Assembly (NCBI GenBank): GCA_030762175.1
Contig: CM060831.1
Span: forward strand, 4,355,001 to 4,419,000
Origin: Metallyticus violacea
Taxonomy: Eukaryota; Arthropoda; Insecta; Mantodea; Metallyticidae
Direction: 5' to 3'
DNA: 64,000 nucleotides
Shown here: positions 13,211 through 25,945 of the stretch, one piece after another
Layout of the letters: every line of letters starts with the position of its first letter
Numbering within the stretch: the first letter of the stretch is position 1
Notes under the pieces: generated by a model
Told to the model about the DNA's origin: nothing
Seen by the model: only the letters and a program-made list of their open reading frames with translations
The model's database searches: none
Translations under genes and position numbers: made by a program

Positions 13211-15763
13211 CGAGGTGTTCTCAACCTTTCCCAGTGATGTACCATTACATTCAATGTTGGTTATTAGCAAATTTTATGAGGGAAATGCATGGTTTTTGTG
13301 GTACAAAGTTCAAACTAAGCATTTTTCTACATTTATAACCTAGTGATTTATTTAGTTATTTCTTTATGTAGTATTTGGAATGACATATTTATTGGAGAAA
13401 AAGCTGTTAAATTTATTCCTATTCAATGGATTATTCTGTGAAATGTCTTAAACATTAATTTTAGTAATGTTATAATATAGTGAATGAATACGTAAACAAA
13501 TTTTGACAAACACATATTCCTGATATTGGTACGCCTGTACTCAAACTTACAATCATTAAATATTAACTTTATAAACATGGGTAATTTCTGACTGACATTT
13601 TTGTTTCAGTGCTTGTTTAGCTAAATGCAATTATTTAAGTTTGCTTCAACTGATTTAATTTTGATCTTAAATCTGGATCAAATTATTTCTGTACATGTTT
13701 TTTATATAAATTAGAGAGGAAAATCCATATTCACAAAGGTGAGTACTTTCAAACATGAACAAAATTTTTATAGCTTTTTCTGAGATTATTATTATTATTT
13801 TTTTTGTTTTATTTTAATGCCAGTCAGAAGTCTTGGTAAATCCATCTTCTTGATCATTTGCCTGAGATTTGTGTCACATGATAGCTTGATCAATTCGCCT
13901 TTCTTGGAAGGAGTTAAGTTTTCTGGTAAGGTATCAGCAATAAAAAATGGGTCTCTAATCCAAAATTCTGAATCAAGGTTTTCAGGGAAGCACACATTGA
14001 AATCTTAGATGAGACTCCCAAAGTGCTCTTTAATATTCACTGCCAGTTCACAATGAAGACGAATTTCATTTTCACTTAAAAAGCATCCAACAAAGGAAAG
14101 AAAAATGTGCTTCCAATTTGATTGCTGTTATTGCGAAGCTTAGTTTTTCTTAAGAGCCATAATTTTATCCTGTACCAAGAATATAAAAGTAAGCACACTG
14201 CAAACTCTTGTTCAGCTGGTTGAGGCGGTAAAGTACATCTGCCAAATAAGCCAGCTGGGTAAGCCATAGTTCATCAGTGAAGTAATTGAAGTCTGAGGAT
14301 GAGAAAAATCTGCTCTTCTGAACAGAGTTCAAACAGATGACTCAGTGCATTTCCTCTCGATAGCCACCTAACTTCAATAAAAAAGTATCATGTTCATGCA
14401 TGCATTTTATTACACAAAATGGAAAATAATCATGAATTCATGGCTCTGGACTTAATGCAGTTGACAGCTTTAAAATGGTCTTTAGAGCAACAGACTTCGT
14501 TCTTGGGGCTAAAGTCTGGTGATGAATGCTACAATGTACAAATTTAGCTTCTAGGGCCACTTCTTTAATCTTTGCAACAATGTCACTAAATTTCCCAGCC
14601 ATTGTATGTGCGCCATCAGAATAAACACCAACACATTTATTCCATTCTGTATCATTAATTTTCATGAATTGGTCTAATCTTGAAAATATTTCATTCAAGG
14701 TTGTTTGAGCAAGCAATGATTCAGAGAACAATATTTCTTCCATCCCTGTTTGCCCTTCTATAAATCTTATGTAAGAAGATGGGCCATGTTCACGCCAGTA
14801 GTTTCACCTAGTTGTATGGAAAAATATTGAGTAGCACGAATTGTTTTCTGTTAAATGCTGCTTAAATTTTGCAGACAAATCTCTACGGGATATGCTGTCA
14901 ATGAAATCACTTCAAGTAGTTTTGCTGTCTTGTGCCACATATCTATAACTGCTGGTAATACTAATGACTCTCAAACTGTGTGAGGTTTTCTCATCTTAGC
15001 TACTCTTAAACTGACTTCATAAGATGCCCCCAGAGCCTTCATGTTAGATTCTGCAAATGAGGTTATTTGTTTTTTCCTTGATGACAAATCTGATAGTTTT
15101 CTCTGAAAATGTTCAAATGGTTTGTGTTTCACCATGCTTGATGTCAAAATTGTATTGGGATGGTTTCCTCTCCATCTCCAATATATGTGAAACCATATAA
15201 TAACTTATATTATACTTGCCTATTGCTTGTGTATGGAACTTTTTGTTGCCTTTTGTACAATGATGTCCTCTGTTGGATACTTTGCATTAAAGCAGTGATT
15301 TCTGACAGACTGGAATCATTTACCCCACTTACATTCAATTCTCTCTTTGAGCTTTTCGAGCACAACCCTTTAATTAACCACTTATCTATGTTATGGTTTA
15401 TTTCCTCTGAATCTGGCACAAACTACATATAAATATGACAATTTAATAAATAAAAACTAGCATTCAACAATAATGTAACTCCATTGTTTTCTTAATTTTA
15501 AATGCTTCTTGCAGTAAACAAATGACAAAATGTATACCAATTTGATCAAATATATTCAAGTTGTGCTCTTGTCAATGTCATAAAATTAAAATTGAAAATT
15601 TGCATTATTTTTGTACAGTGTCATACAAAAGTTTTTAATGATAATGTAAAACCTATTGTATCTGTTTAGTTATAGTAGAAACAAATGTTAATTTATCTTA
15701 TTTGCTAAAATGTTTACGTACCACCAGACAGTAGCTCACATACCATTGGTTGAGAACCCCATG
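13211..15763 (-). mobile_element. hAT element (ZBED5-like transposase), inactive
   Basis: Terminal inverted repeats of about 16 bp with the hAT/Charlie-type GTTCTCAACC core lie at 13211-13226 and 15748-15763, flanked by imperfect 8-bp duplications (cctttaga / ccttagac). On the minus strand, fragments of a ZBED5/SCAND3-type transposase follow in order: VAKMRKPHT around 15000, EILFSESLLAQTTLNEIF and CVGVYSDGAHTMAGKFSDIV with VHCSIHHQTLAPR (14743-14438), and a C-terminal piece with FWIRDPFFIADTL (13995-13795). Multiple stops and frame shifts. Confidence 0.85.
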
Positions 15764-15782
15764 CCTTAGACCATTATATATA

Positions 15783-15842
15783 ATTTTGTAATTGTAAAAT
15801 ACAGTTTACAAATTTTACAATTTGTAAACTGTAAAATTATAA
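15783..15842. repeat. Short palindrome
   Basis: Inverted copies of cagtttacaaatt and aatttgtaaactg surround a few bases, just outside the hAT right end. A hairpin-forming AT-rich site of unknown significance. Confidence 0.55.
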
Positions 15843-15844
15843 AC

Positions 15845-17950
15845 ATTCCTCTTTTATTCCCGTGATCAGTATCCCACCTATGGGTTATATCCAGCAAATA
15901 TGTATTTGGCTTCTTGATATATTTCTCCATATTGAACCTCATGACAGGGAGTGAGCCCTATGCATAATCCCCAACATGGAGAATCATGGATTTTATTTCA
16001 GGTTACCTATTCTATTTTCCATATTATGTGAAAAGAGCACCTAGATAAGTACATTGGTGGCATTCTAAACTGCACAAATATAATAAATGTTGTATTTTGT
16101 GCATTACTAACACTATATACAGTGCTTTAGTTAGAAAAAATATTTGGGGGAGGGAATCACCTTTACTGTATAAGCTTCCATAAAGAAGGGTAACTCAGAG
16201 CATTATTCAAAGCTTCTCTTGCTTACTACAGGCCATTTTATCTGCACATTAGATTGGCAAGATAGTTTTCATAAATTATTTGAAAATGTATTAAGAAAAT
16301 AAAACTTAAAACAACAAATATTTCAGAAGACATCATCTCCAAGCCATTCTCAAACTAAAGCACTAATTATATAGCATACATATCAGTTTCCTCACATCAG
16401 ATTTAAATTCAGTTGTATTGCATAGATCTGAAGATATGTCTTTACCTATGAAAAATGTGTATAAAAAAGCATAAAAAGTATGAAGTATTTTGCAGCTGGA
16501 AAATAAATATACTAATAATCATAAACATGTACACACTTACCCTTTTAGTAGACAAGATACAGAATCCTGCTGAAAAATGCAGTTCATTTTTGAAGTGTCT
16601 GAATGAATTCTACAACTTTTAATTTTCATTTTCAAACCTCCTTTGTTTGTTTTATGTCTACAGATTATCTGGCTTGCAGGAAATTTTAGTCTGCTCAATA
16701 CAATTTGATAGTATTGCTTATCGTCTGATCCATTAGATTGCATTTCAGTTTATTTGAAAATACCATTAGGTCCCAAGGTCATTTGAAAAATTATGAAATC
16801 TTTTAGTCGGTATCATATAACTGCATCATAGCACTTGCAAGAAACCAAAATGATTTTCTCATGCTGTCTTGAACTCCATTGTACTTGATTTAAAGTCAGA
16901 TAGATACAAACAAAAATTTTGATGCTGTTATCTACTGCTTTAGTTCAGTTTTCTTATACCAATTTCCATTTTTACTGGCAAATTAAATTAATGCAACAAT
17001 CTGGAAATCACATACTGCTCCTTTTATGCACAAAGTTATGCATTATTGAATACCAATTTAAGAATTATAAGAAATTGTATTTTCTTTCAGTAATGATGCA
17101 GTTTATCTGGCCATCATTGTATACCTTTGTACTGTCAAGTGCAGTTAGATTCATTTAAGTGTATATCCTATTTTTGTATTCTTCATATGCTTTGATTATA
17201 TTTTATATATTAATTTAAGGAACATCTTTTGTCACACTTTTTTTTTAAATCATTCGGTATCATTTTAAGTGTATAGACTTTAATCATAATTATTTTACAC
17301 ATCAAAGTGTGACCATTGTAGTGAAATGTCTTTGAATAATCTACAAAGCATAAATAGAGTACTGCCTTTTTACTCTTTTAAATTATATCGGCACAACTTT
17401 CAGATTGCAGAAACTGTAAATAAGTTCAGAATCAGAAAATTTGCTTTTTGTAAAAGCATAAATATGAAAATGTCTGTTTAATGTTGAAAGTTATCAAATT
17501 CCACTTTTGTATACATTGGATTACTGAATGACAGAAATTCTTCTATTAGAATTTTCTCTTAAACATGAAAATGGCTCATTTGCAAGAAAATGATATACAT
17601 AAGCTTCCTTTATATCTGCATAAATTGGAAAATATGACAGATTACTGCTACTGAAGAAAAACTTTCTTTAAAAATGACACTTTTATTTGTTTATCGCCAC
17701 AGTGCAGTCAACACATATTTCATTTGTGTACATAAAATCATCTTTGACTGGTTCATTTATTTCAGATATAAATTTTATTTAGCACACCTTTCCTTTTGCA
17801 ATATGTATGCTAGAAAATTAAATATCCAGTGCTTAGTTTCAGCAGCCACCACATTATATATATAATTTTCTTCCTCTTGGAAGCAATTTGAAGTATATTA
17901 TAAAACCAACGGACATTGCTTTCAGCAGAAAGTTAATAGCTAACACTGAT
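15845..17950. other. CpG-poor stretch, one candidate exon
   Basis: No transposon recognised. The only candidate coding piece is the minus-strand frame at 16541-16743. Confidence 0.35.
16541..16743 (-). CDS. Candidate first coding exon of an unknown gene
   Basis: On the minus strand an ATG at 16743, with an in-frame TAA nine bases upstream, opens 67 codons (MQSNGSDDKQYYQIVLSRLK and onwards, basic and Cys-containing) that run into AAAAGG|gtaagtgt, a near-perfect donor at 16540. That fits an initial exon. I recognise no family and found no second exon. Confidence 0.3.
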
Positions 17951-19850
17951 GCCCTTCACACATTCAGGAACTAGAAGGTACAACATTAGCTTACGTGAGG
18001 GTTTCGTCTGCAATTTTAACTCATTCTAAAAAGACGAGTAAGGTAACTTTAAACGCCGGCGGATTCTCAGCAATTTAACGTTCCGACCAACGATAATCAG
18101 TATAGGGCATTAAAACATTGTAAGATGATGTTAGTGCATCACAAGTTACTGAATTTCACAAGTAAATGCTAATAATAATTTTGTCTTGAGTATTATTACC
18201 TGAAACAAATCATTAGTGACACCTTTGGCCTCTTTCTTGCTTGATAAAATATTTTGTGCGCCTTATATGCTCAGGTCCCCAAAAAGTGACTCGCTGTCAT
18301 TTTTTGATAACGAAAACTAATACGACCGTTTAAACTACAATGAACAGTGTTGCCAACTATGTCATCTGAAACCAAATGAATGAGTTCAGGGTGCTGCAAT
18401 ATGAGAAGCTACCGATAGAAACAGGGCATTATAGAGTTTGTGAATTTAAATCACATAGCCGATAAAGGAACCGCAGTTTTAACTCAATAGAAATATGAGA
18501 AAATGTATATTTTGTTTATTGTTTAATTCTGTTGAAATATGGAACAATTACAGGGACTTATCTTAGAACTCGCTACAGAAATTTGTTTCGTAAATGGGAA
18601 TTTTAACCTTACCATCTGAATGTATTTTTATCCTTTATGACGTTTTACATTAAAAATCAAAATAAATATACTAGAAATCTACTGCACACAGTTTTAGCAT
18701 AAGCTAAAAAATCAGTATTGACTGGCGTCAAATTTAACTTGTTACCAAAAGGGGTTTCTCTTCAACATTTCAGAATTAGAAATTATAATTACACCCTTAA
18801 TTTAACGGCAATGGAAAATATGTACAACTGATTAAAGAAAAAATAGAGTGCATTGAATAAGCAAATCAATTTGCAGTTAACATTTTTAATCAATTCCAGG
18901 TGCAACAATCACCATTAACATTCACATTATTTCGCTATCGCTATGACTATTATTGATCATGATTTATTATTGTGATGTTTTTATAATTTTTAATTCTGTC
19001 ACATGGTGCAATTCACTGAATTTGAGCTTTTACGACAATTCTGTGTCGATTACAATAATTTTATCATTCAAGACTTCCAACACTACACACAAATTAGTGA
19101 ATTTTATTTAATATATGTTGATAATAATGTAACTGGGTTATTAGTCTTTGTGGCTGTATATGTATCTACAGAACGCAAAACAAAACATGTTTATGAAGTG
19201 AAGGCATATACTTCATCTAAACTAATTAGTAATATTGAAATTGATGACGAAGTGTTGTTCACACAACTAAAGCCTATGCGTCAGCATATGAATGTATGAT
19301 TCATACATTTATACAACGTACGTTTATATTTGCAGTGGATTCGAAAAGTCAACGCGTTCTTCTACGCATGTTGCATGTGGGTTTTAAAATTGCTATGTGC
19401 TACAGAATATTACGGTTTTGAATTCATGTAATAATGGTTTTTAACTTGCCAGGTGTTTTTTTTCAAGTGGGGGAGAGGGAGGTTTAATAAACAACTGGTC
19501 GACATTTAATGTATGGTCTAATTGAACATGTGTATGAATGCACATAAAAGTTGAAGTATTAGTTCGGCCAAAAATATGAAATATATTTTTCTTATATCGA
19601 AAACTAAGTTCAGCGGAATTGTTGGAATCTCAAAGTAGTAGAGTTTAACTTAACACTTGCTTCTCGATTCATAGGAAGCTATTTTGGAATAATGGTCATT
19701 TCTCAGCAGTTTTGAAATGTTTCCAACACGTGATAGAAGCTCTGGCTGCGGCTGGACAAAGCGGAAATAAAATTGAAATATTTTAAAATACTTCAAAGGA
19801 TTCTGTGCGTTTCATGCTAAAATTAAACACGCTTCGATTAGCTTGACAAT
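17950..19850. other. CpG-containing intergenic stretch, no recognised gene
   Basis: CpG becomes common again at about 17980-18110 (cgccggcg). A 98-codon plus-strand frame at 19003-19299 has no recognisable motif and no splice context; it may be chance. Confidence 0.35.
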
Positions 19851-19853
19851 TGT

Positions 19854-20154
19854 GTCGGTCCTGGTGGTGTAGTGGTAACTATACTTTGCCTTCTAAACCC
19901 AAGGTCGCGGGTACAAACCCGGCCGGGATCGATGAATTTTTTCGGGCGTAAAAATCCTAAGTATCTTCCTTCAGAAGTGAAGTAAAGCCGTGGGTCCCAT
20001 GTCCTATATATTTACGGCACGAAAAAGAACTTCAAGCCTACAAGAAGAGCAAAATTTGTCGGCCAGTAGGCCGTTTCACGCACGGAATTGAATGGAACGC
20101 TGATGACCTGAAATGTTAAAGAGCGTCCTTAAATAAAACGAATCAAAAAAAAAA
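19854..20154 (+). mobile_element. Full-length tRNA-derived SINE, family 1 (reference copy)
   Basis: The complete copy has a tRNA-like head from 19854 (box A in tggtggtgtagtggtaact, box B cgggtacaaaccc), body, and an A-rich tail ending at 20154. Imperfect flanking duplications ttgacaattgt and ttgaccagttgt mark the target site. Many CpGs survive. Useful as the family reference within this window. Confidence 0.9.
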
Positions 20155-20479
20155 TTGACCAGTTGTTCCTTTGCAATAGGTAATCGAGAACTGGAAGCAT
20201 TTAATTTTATTTCGGAAACATAATATAAATCGATTATCATTATTGATTTGGATCGTAAAACTTCTGGTTTGAAAAGTGCATATAATCTAGTCATAAGATT
20301 GTGGGCAGAAAAAGAAACTAAGTTAACGAATGTATTCAATATAATTAATTTATCTTATGTAAATATGATGACCATATTCACATAGATAAGAAAGGTTGAA
20401 CTTTACAATATTCTGCTGGGATAATGTGTGATGTACACGTGGTACTAGTTTCATTGTTACCAGTTCCGATTCCCGCCTG

Positions 20480-21830
20480 TGAGATGTGTGTAAGCTGAAA
20501 CATGTTCGGTTCCACATACAGCAAAATGGAGCTGACAGGCGACGAAGAATATGTTGCTCTGAAATTCTGTTTTCGTCACACTAATCCCCATCTAAGCTAT
20601 GGGGAGTTTGTTCTTCCCTATAGCACAGCTCGAAGATATTTTAAAGAGGGGAGACAATCAATTCCAAAGCAAGGAGAGCCGGGGCTCCAGGTTATGCTCT
20701 ATCGGAACAAAACATTAACACCGCTGCTGACATTGTAAGAGAGGATTATCTTATAACATTAAAAACCTTTCAGAAATTTTAAAAATTTCACTGGGTGCCA
20801 CCCATACATTAGTAACTGAAAAGTTGCACATGAGATGTGTTTGCGCACGGTGTTCCAAGACAGCTGATTCCTGAACAAAAGAATATTCACCTACACGTTT
20901 GCATGCAATTGAAGATGAAGAGGCGCAATTACTTTCAAAGATGAAACTCAGCTACGTCATTTTGATACTGAGAGCTAATATTAAAGTTGTGTATGAAAAT
21001 TTCCATCATTACGAGCATAAAAGTGGTTATTTCTGCTGGGAAACCTATGGTCATCTTATAATTCAATAATCAAGGAATGGTTTACAAGCATTGTCCATCT
21101 GTAACTGAGCACTACTACAGAGATGTTCTTAAACCTCTACAAGGCCGCATTTCCATGCAACAAGCTGGGTGCTGCACGATAATGCACGGCCGCATATCGC
21201 AAATGTTGCTGCATATCTAACAAAAATCAATGTGGAGGATCTCTCTCATCCTCCGTATAGTCTAGATTTATCCCCTTGGTGTTTTCCTTTTCCCCAAACT
21301 GAAGAAACACCTTCATGAGAGGCATTTTTCATCATCTGAAGCAGCGGTGAAGCCTGTGGAGGCGAGTCTAAAGGTTTTTTTTTTTTTTAATGGTTTCCAG
21401 CATGTCTTTGGAGACTGGCAGAAACGCTGAGACATTTTTTGTTCATTTGTTTTATTTATGGACGCTCTTTAACAGCTCAGGTCATGAGCGTCCCATTCTA
21501 TTCAGGGCGTTAAACGGCCGACAAATTTTGCTCAGAGACCTCTCTTTCAGGCTTGAGGTTCTTTATCGTGCCGTAAATGTACGACACGGAACCCACGGCT
21601 TTACTTCCCTTCCAAAGGAAGCCATACTTAGGATTTTTACGCCCGAAAATCCATCGATCCTGGCCGGGTTTGAACCCGCGATCTTGGGTTTAGGAGGCAA
21701 GTATGGTTACCACTACACCACCAGGACCGACTATACTGGCACAGGTGCGTTGCATCCAACGGGGACTACTTTGACAAAGATAATGGTTACCTGTTACGAA
21801 AAGGAGGACATTTCATGACTTTTAAAGAAT
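20480..21830 (+). pseudogene. mariner transposase pseudogene split by a SINE
   Basis: Recognisable pieces in order are: ALKFCFRHTN start (20502), GRQSIPKQGEPG, a RWVP.QLIPEQ-like core, NARPHIANVAAYLTKINVED and SLDLSP (second half of the DD34D catalytic domain, about 21180-21280), and, after the SINE at 21446-21731, the terminal piece RCIASNGDYFDKDNGY in another frame. Numerous frame shifts and stops. Confidence 0.75.
21446..21731 (-). mobile_element. SINE family 1, inserted in a mariner
   Basis: Minus-strand full copy: head at 21731 (gtcggtcctggtggtgtagt), box B near 21672, tail at 21446. It interrupts the C-terminal coding part of the mariner at 20480-21830. CpGs well preserved. Confidence 0.9.
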
Positions 21831-22369
21831 CAACCCAGACCCGGACACAGAGATGTCAAAAGCATGACATTTATTGATAAACCTGTTGCGCTTGGAGCAT
21901 GTTGTAGTTGAATGGATTGAGATCAGCGGCCAGTGAGCCATGTTAGAAGCTTGACATTAGGTTCAAAACATTATCGATGTGTTTTGAGCACCTTTTCTGG
22001 TCACTTGAAGAACGAAGATTATACCAACTGACCTCAGCAGAATGCCTGAAGATTTTAATAAAGAATCTTTCCTCATTTTGCAGTAGGCCTATAAGAATCA
22101 TTCTCTCGCATTTTTGCCCTTTGTTCTGTATACCTTGCCCCAGAACTTTAAGTTTACAATTCTCTTTGAGAAACGGTGCTGGCATGAATTCTATCCTATA
22201 GTACTGAAAGAAGACTGTCAAACCGAGGACTGTAACACAAAAAGGCTAAATAAAGAGACCTAAAAAGTGAGTCACATAAGAACAAATTCCTCAGCAGGCA
22301 AAGTAACCCCAAAAAGAATTAAAACTCCAAATTATGGCTTTATTAATTAATGAAATAAATTATGATTAA

Positions 22370-22644
22370 TTTGTTTTATTTACGGACGCTCTTTAACATC
22401 CCAGGTCATCAACGCCCCATTCAAAGCAGGACGTGAAACGGCCGACAGAGGCCTCTTCTTTCATGCTTGAAGTTCTTTATCGTGCCGTAAATGTAGGACA
22501 TGGGACCCATGGTTTTACTTCCCTTCCGAAGGAAGCCATACTTTGGATTTTTACGCCCGAAGAAAGGAAAGAAAAAAAAAACTATCGAACCCGCGATCTT
22601 GGGTTAGAGGCAAGTATGGTTACCACTACACCACCAGGACCGAC
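22370..22644 (-). mobile_element. SINE family 1
   Basis: Minus-strand copy with head at 22644 and tail at 22370. It has an internal deletion near 22435-22445 and a purine-rich change near 22565-22582. About 15 CpGs remain by eye. Confidence 0.9.
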
Positions 22645-22649
22645 AATAA

Positions 22650-22864
22650 TAAGTTATGGCATTACTGTGTGGTATTACCATAAGCTAACCAGTAAAGGAA
22701 AACTGAACTGAAATATATTACTTAACTAAGTTCCTCTGTTTTTCCCTTCAAAAGCACTTGAAAATAAATGTCTATAGCGATATTACTCTTAATTTTCAAA
22801 AGTAGGGGAAACAAAATTAGGATTCTTGCAATCTACAAGTATTACATAAGAGAAACGACATGTT

Positions 22865-22912
<48 letters not shown>

Positions 22913-24660
22913 TATTATTATTAATATTAAATCACAAAAATAATGGTATACTATTAATTAAATTAAATATATGACCATTGATAGAACTAGCTATACACTA
23001 TGGATATTTTTAAATATTTTTCCATGTTATGATCTGAGCCCTTGATATCATCTTTACATTCACAAAACATATAGAATAACATTGTGTATTTAAGAACTTT
23101 ATGTATGTCAATTAGACAAAAACATGTTACTATTAAAAACAATTACAATGTACTAATCAAATATACACAATCAACAATAAACAATTCAAAATTTCATCGA
23201 TTTTCATTGGCTTTGAAATTTAGTTTAAATTTTATTGCAGTAAACGCAAATGCTTTTTGAAGGTTATTACAGAGCGCTGTTACATACAAATATAATTCTC
23301 ATACACATATCAGATTAATATTTCACATTTGCTATCTTCGTGACAATGCTTTTGTTAAATATAAAACACATGCATCGATATATAGTTTATATGTTAATTA
23401 AATTTATCCCTATATTTTAAAACAATATAGAGAAAATTAAACGCTAGCTAGAGTGCTTTTTAAATTTTATTTTTCAGGTATACCCTTACTCCTAATCGTC
23501 CGATTTCCCTAATTTTCAGAAAATGTTTTTCCTATTTTATTTAAAAGGTATATACCGAGTTTTGTTGTGAAAAAACAAATATTGGAGCCACTCAAGCTAT
23601 TTTTAAATTTTTGGTTTCAGGTCCCCCCAATAGTCCAATTTTGCTGGTTTTTGAACTCGATGAGTCATTTGTTAATTGCTCGTTACATGGCAAGTTTTAT
23701 CTAGGGGAGAAAAAAAAATTGCAGCCGCAAGAGCATTAAGACACACACACACGTATGCACATATATAGATATATAATTTTTTTCCTCATTTTTTGATGCC
23801 TAGTACGTAGGATCGATGGGGATTTCAAGAACTTTTTCAAAAATCTTTTCATGAGTACCGCAATAGCACATTCCTTCGGAGTTCGCCAAAATCTAAATTT
23901 TAATAAAGTACATTTTCTATCATTAGAACATATTTTGGATTCTGTGGGACAGCAAAACATTTACTGAAATTAGTTAATAAACTTTTTGAACAATGAATGC
24001 CAGTATTTTGTGAACCAAACTTACTTTCTTCTCTTTTTTATGGAGGAAGTGAATGAAGGTGGCTTTGCAATCCATGGCCGACTCTATTGCCAGCTGGCAC
24101 AAGTAGAGAATGTTAGCCGTGATTGCAATTCTTGATTGTGAGGCCAGTCGAAAGTACCGGCTGTAAGATTTACATAAAACAGCAGTCAATAGAAGAAAAT
24201 ATCGAGAAGAATTCCTTGCAGGTATCCAAATCATTTGCTTTTAGCAACGTGACTCATTGGGAAACTGAGAAATATTACTCATCTCTTTGGGATCATGCGT
24301 TCTTTGCGCGTAGGTTTCTCCAGTGTACTAATCTAGAGCTGGTTTGCTGCTGTTTACAAACCATCCGTCCGAAACAAAGCCTCGATATAGGCCGCCGAGG
24401 GAACAAAAGTCAGCAGTCGTCACAAATTGCCTATCTTATTTGCTTAGTAAACATTCTAAAGTAGGATTATTCACAAAGTGCGTCGTGAGATGAGTTTCGG
24501 CTCGTTCGGCCTTCGTTTCCTGTCGACACGAACGTATTTGAGTGAAACGCTGCGCGAGGCACAGTGTTACGTTTCCGTTCCGCTTGAGCAAATGTAACCT
24601 CATTGCAATAGAAATAGCCATGGCAATGCTTTAGAGAGCTCTGTTATTTGACTACATTCG
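22650..24660. other. Intergenic, no recognised gene
   Basis: Contains a (TAA)n microsatellite at about 22865-22912 and a CA run at 23740. Short frames at 23736-23960 and 23974-24464 lack recognisable motifs. Confidence 0.4.
22865..22912. repeat. (TAA)n microsatellite
   Basis: About fifteen uninterrupted taa/ata triplets. Confidence 0.95.
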
Positions 24661-24664
24661 CCCA

Positions 24665-24850
24665 CAGGGATGGCTGAGGTCGTTAAGGCATGGATTTGTG
24701 AACGGCAGCTCTGTGGTTCGAATCCCGCCAGGAATTTTCCTTAATCTTCATCAATAGCAAATGCCATGGGGGCACTTTAATAGCTTGTTTCCTTCAATTC
24801 CTCTCCTAATTATGATTATTTTGTCTCCTGAATCAACAGTTGACAGCGGA
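24665..24850 (+). mobile_element. tRNA-derived SINE, family 2
   Basis: The head gggatggctgaggtcgttaa resembles box A of a type-II (Ser/Leu-like) tRNA, and gtggttcgaatcccgcc is a clear box B. The body then departs from tRNA structure, and no tRNA 3' half can be folded, so it is a SINE rather than a tRNA gene. Minus-strand relatives lie at 40343 and 60638. Confidence 0.65.
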
Positions 24851-25274
24851 ACTTCTGCAAATGCCTGTTTTTCATTTATAGATATGAATGAAGAAAATTG
24901 GAATATTTAATTTTACGTCATTAAAATCGTATATTTTGTGTTTTATAGTGCACATGGTGCATATTTTGAACATTAGCGCGTATTCCTTAGTTTCGTGCTT
25001 AAAACTGCAAACAAATCAAATAATAAATCTTTTTTCATAATTTTTATGTTGAGCGCGATTGAATTTCGTCTGGCTGAAAATGCGAATTCAGGGAAGACAG
25101 TAAATATGTCATCTCACTTCAAACCAACCCCACTGCTTTTCTCTTTGCGTTTGGTGCGTTAAAGTGAGTAATAGAAGTAAGCTAAATTTATATCAAATGA
25201 AAAGAAAAATAAAAGCATAAGAAATACAAACTCTGAAACGCGTATCGGATTACAAACTTACATTTTGTTGTTAA

Positions 25275-25545
25275 TTTGGTTTATTTACATCTCAAGTTAA
25301 CATCTTAACATCTCAAGTTATCTGCGTCCCATTCAATTCAGGGCGTGAAACGGACGACAAATTTTGCTCAGAGGCCTCTTCTTTCAGGCTTGAGGTTCTT
25401 TTACATGCCGTAAATGTACGACAGGCTTTACTTCCCTTACGAAGGAAGTCATACTTAAGATTTTGACGTTAGAAAAAAAATCAATCGACCCTGACCGGGA
25501 TTGAACCCGCGATCAGGCAAGTACGGTTACCACTCCCCCAGGATT
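25275..25545 (-). mobile_element. SINE family 1, diverged
   Basis: Minus-strand copy. The tail at 25275 contains a duplicated acatctcaagtta segment. Several small deletions occur in the head (25505-25545). Confidence 0.85.
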
Positions 25546-25739
25546 ATTTTTTTAGATTGTTTAGCTAATATACTTTTAACATCTACAAGCATTTTCTTTG
25601 ACTTGAAAAAGTGTGTTAATAAGATATTAATCACATTAATGCAATTTAATGACTTAAGTTCATAATTAAGCGGATAAGCCTTTTTTTTTTTTCAGATTAA
25701 CGTCCCGCATATCAAAGAACATGTAAAGAGAGGATGAAT

Positions 25740-25945
25740 GAATGTTTGATGAAATTAATATGTAAATGAGCCTGGGGCGCACAACGCTTAAAGTTACCTG
25801 GCATTTGCCTTTTCAGGATAAGGAAAAACTTTGGAGGGGGGGAGCTTACCTAGGCAACTGAACGTACAGAATTCGAACCTGGGTCCTCCAGATATGTAGG
25901 CAGACACGCTGATCACAAGACCGCGGCGATTGAGGCCTGCTAGGG
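25740..25945 (-). mobile_element. Possible tRNA-derived SINE, family 2 or related
   Basis: On the minus strand, a box B-like aggttcgaattctg follows a head with gccgcggtcttgtgatcagc. The 3' part (cctggcatttgcc, aaggaaaaac) resembles the family 2 bodies at 40480 and 60660. Confidence 0.5.

Noticed and set aside
19003..19299. 98-codon plus-strand frame
   Set aside because: No family resemblance, no splice signals in phase, and no second exon; not enough to call a gene.
20849..20856. Metal-response element core TGCGCAC as a ZnT1 control site
   Set aside because: It lies inside a mariner pseudogene almost 16 kb upstream; a seven-base core is expected by chance in 64 kb.
22865..22912. Short direct repeats that could hint at CRISPR
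   Set aside because: It is a pure triplet microsatellite with no spacers, in an evidently eukaryotic genome.
24665..24740. Possible tRNA gene (box A- and box B-like sequences)
   Set aside because: After box B no acceptor-stem partner or complete cloverleaf can be formed, and the sequence recurs with the same non-tRNA body at 40343 and 60638, so it is a SINE head.
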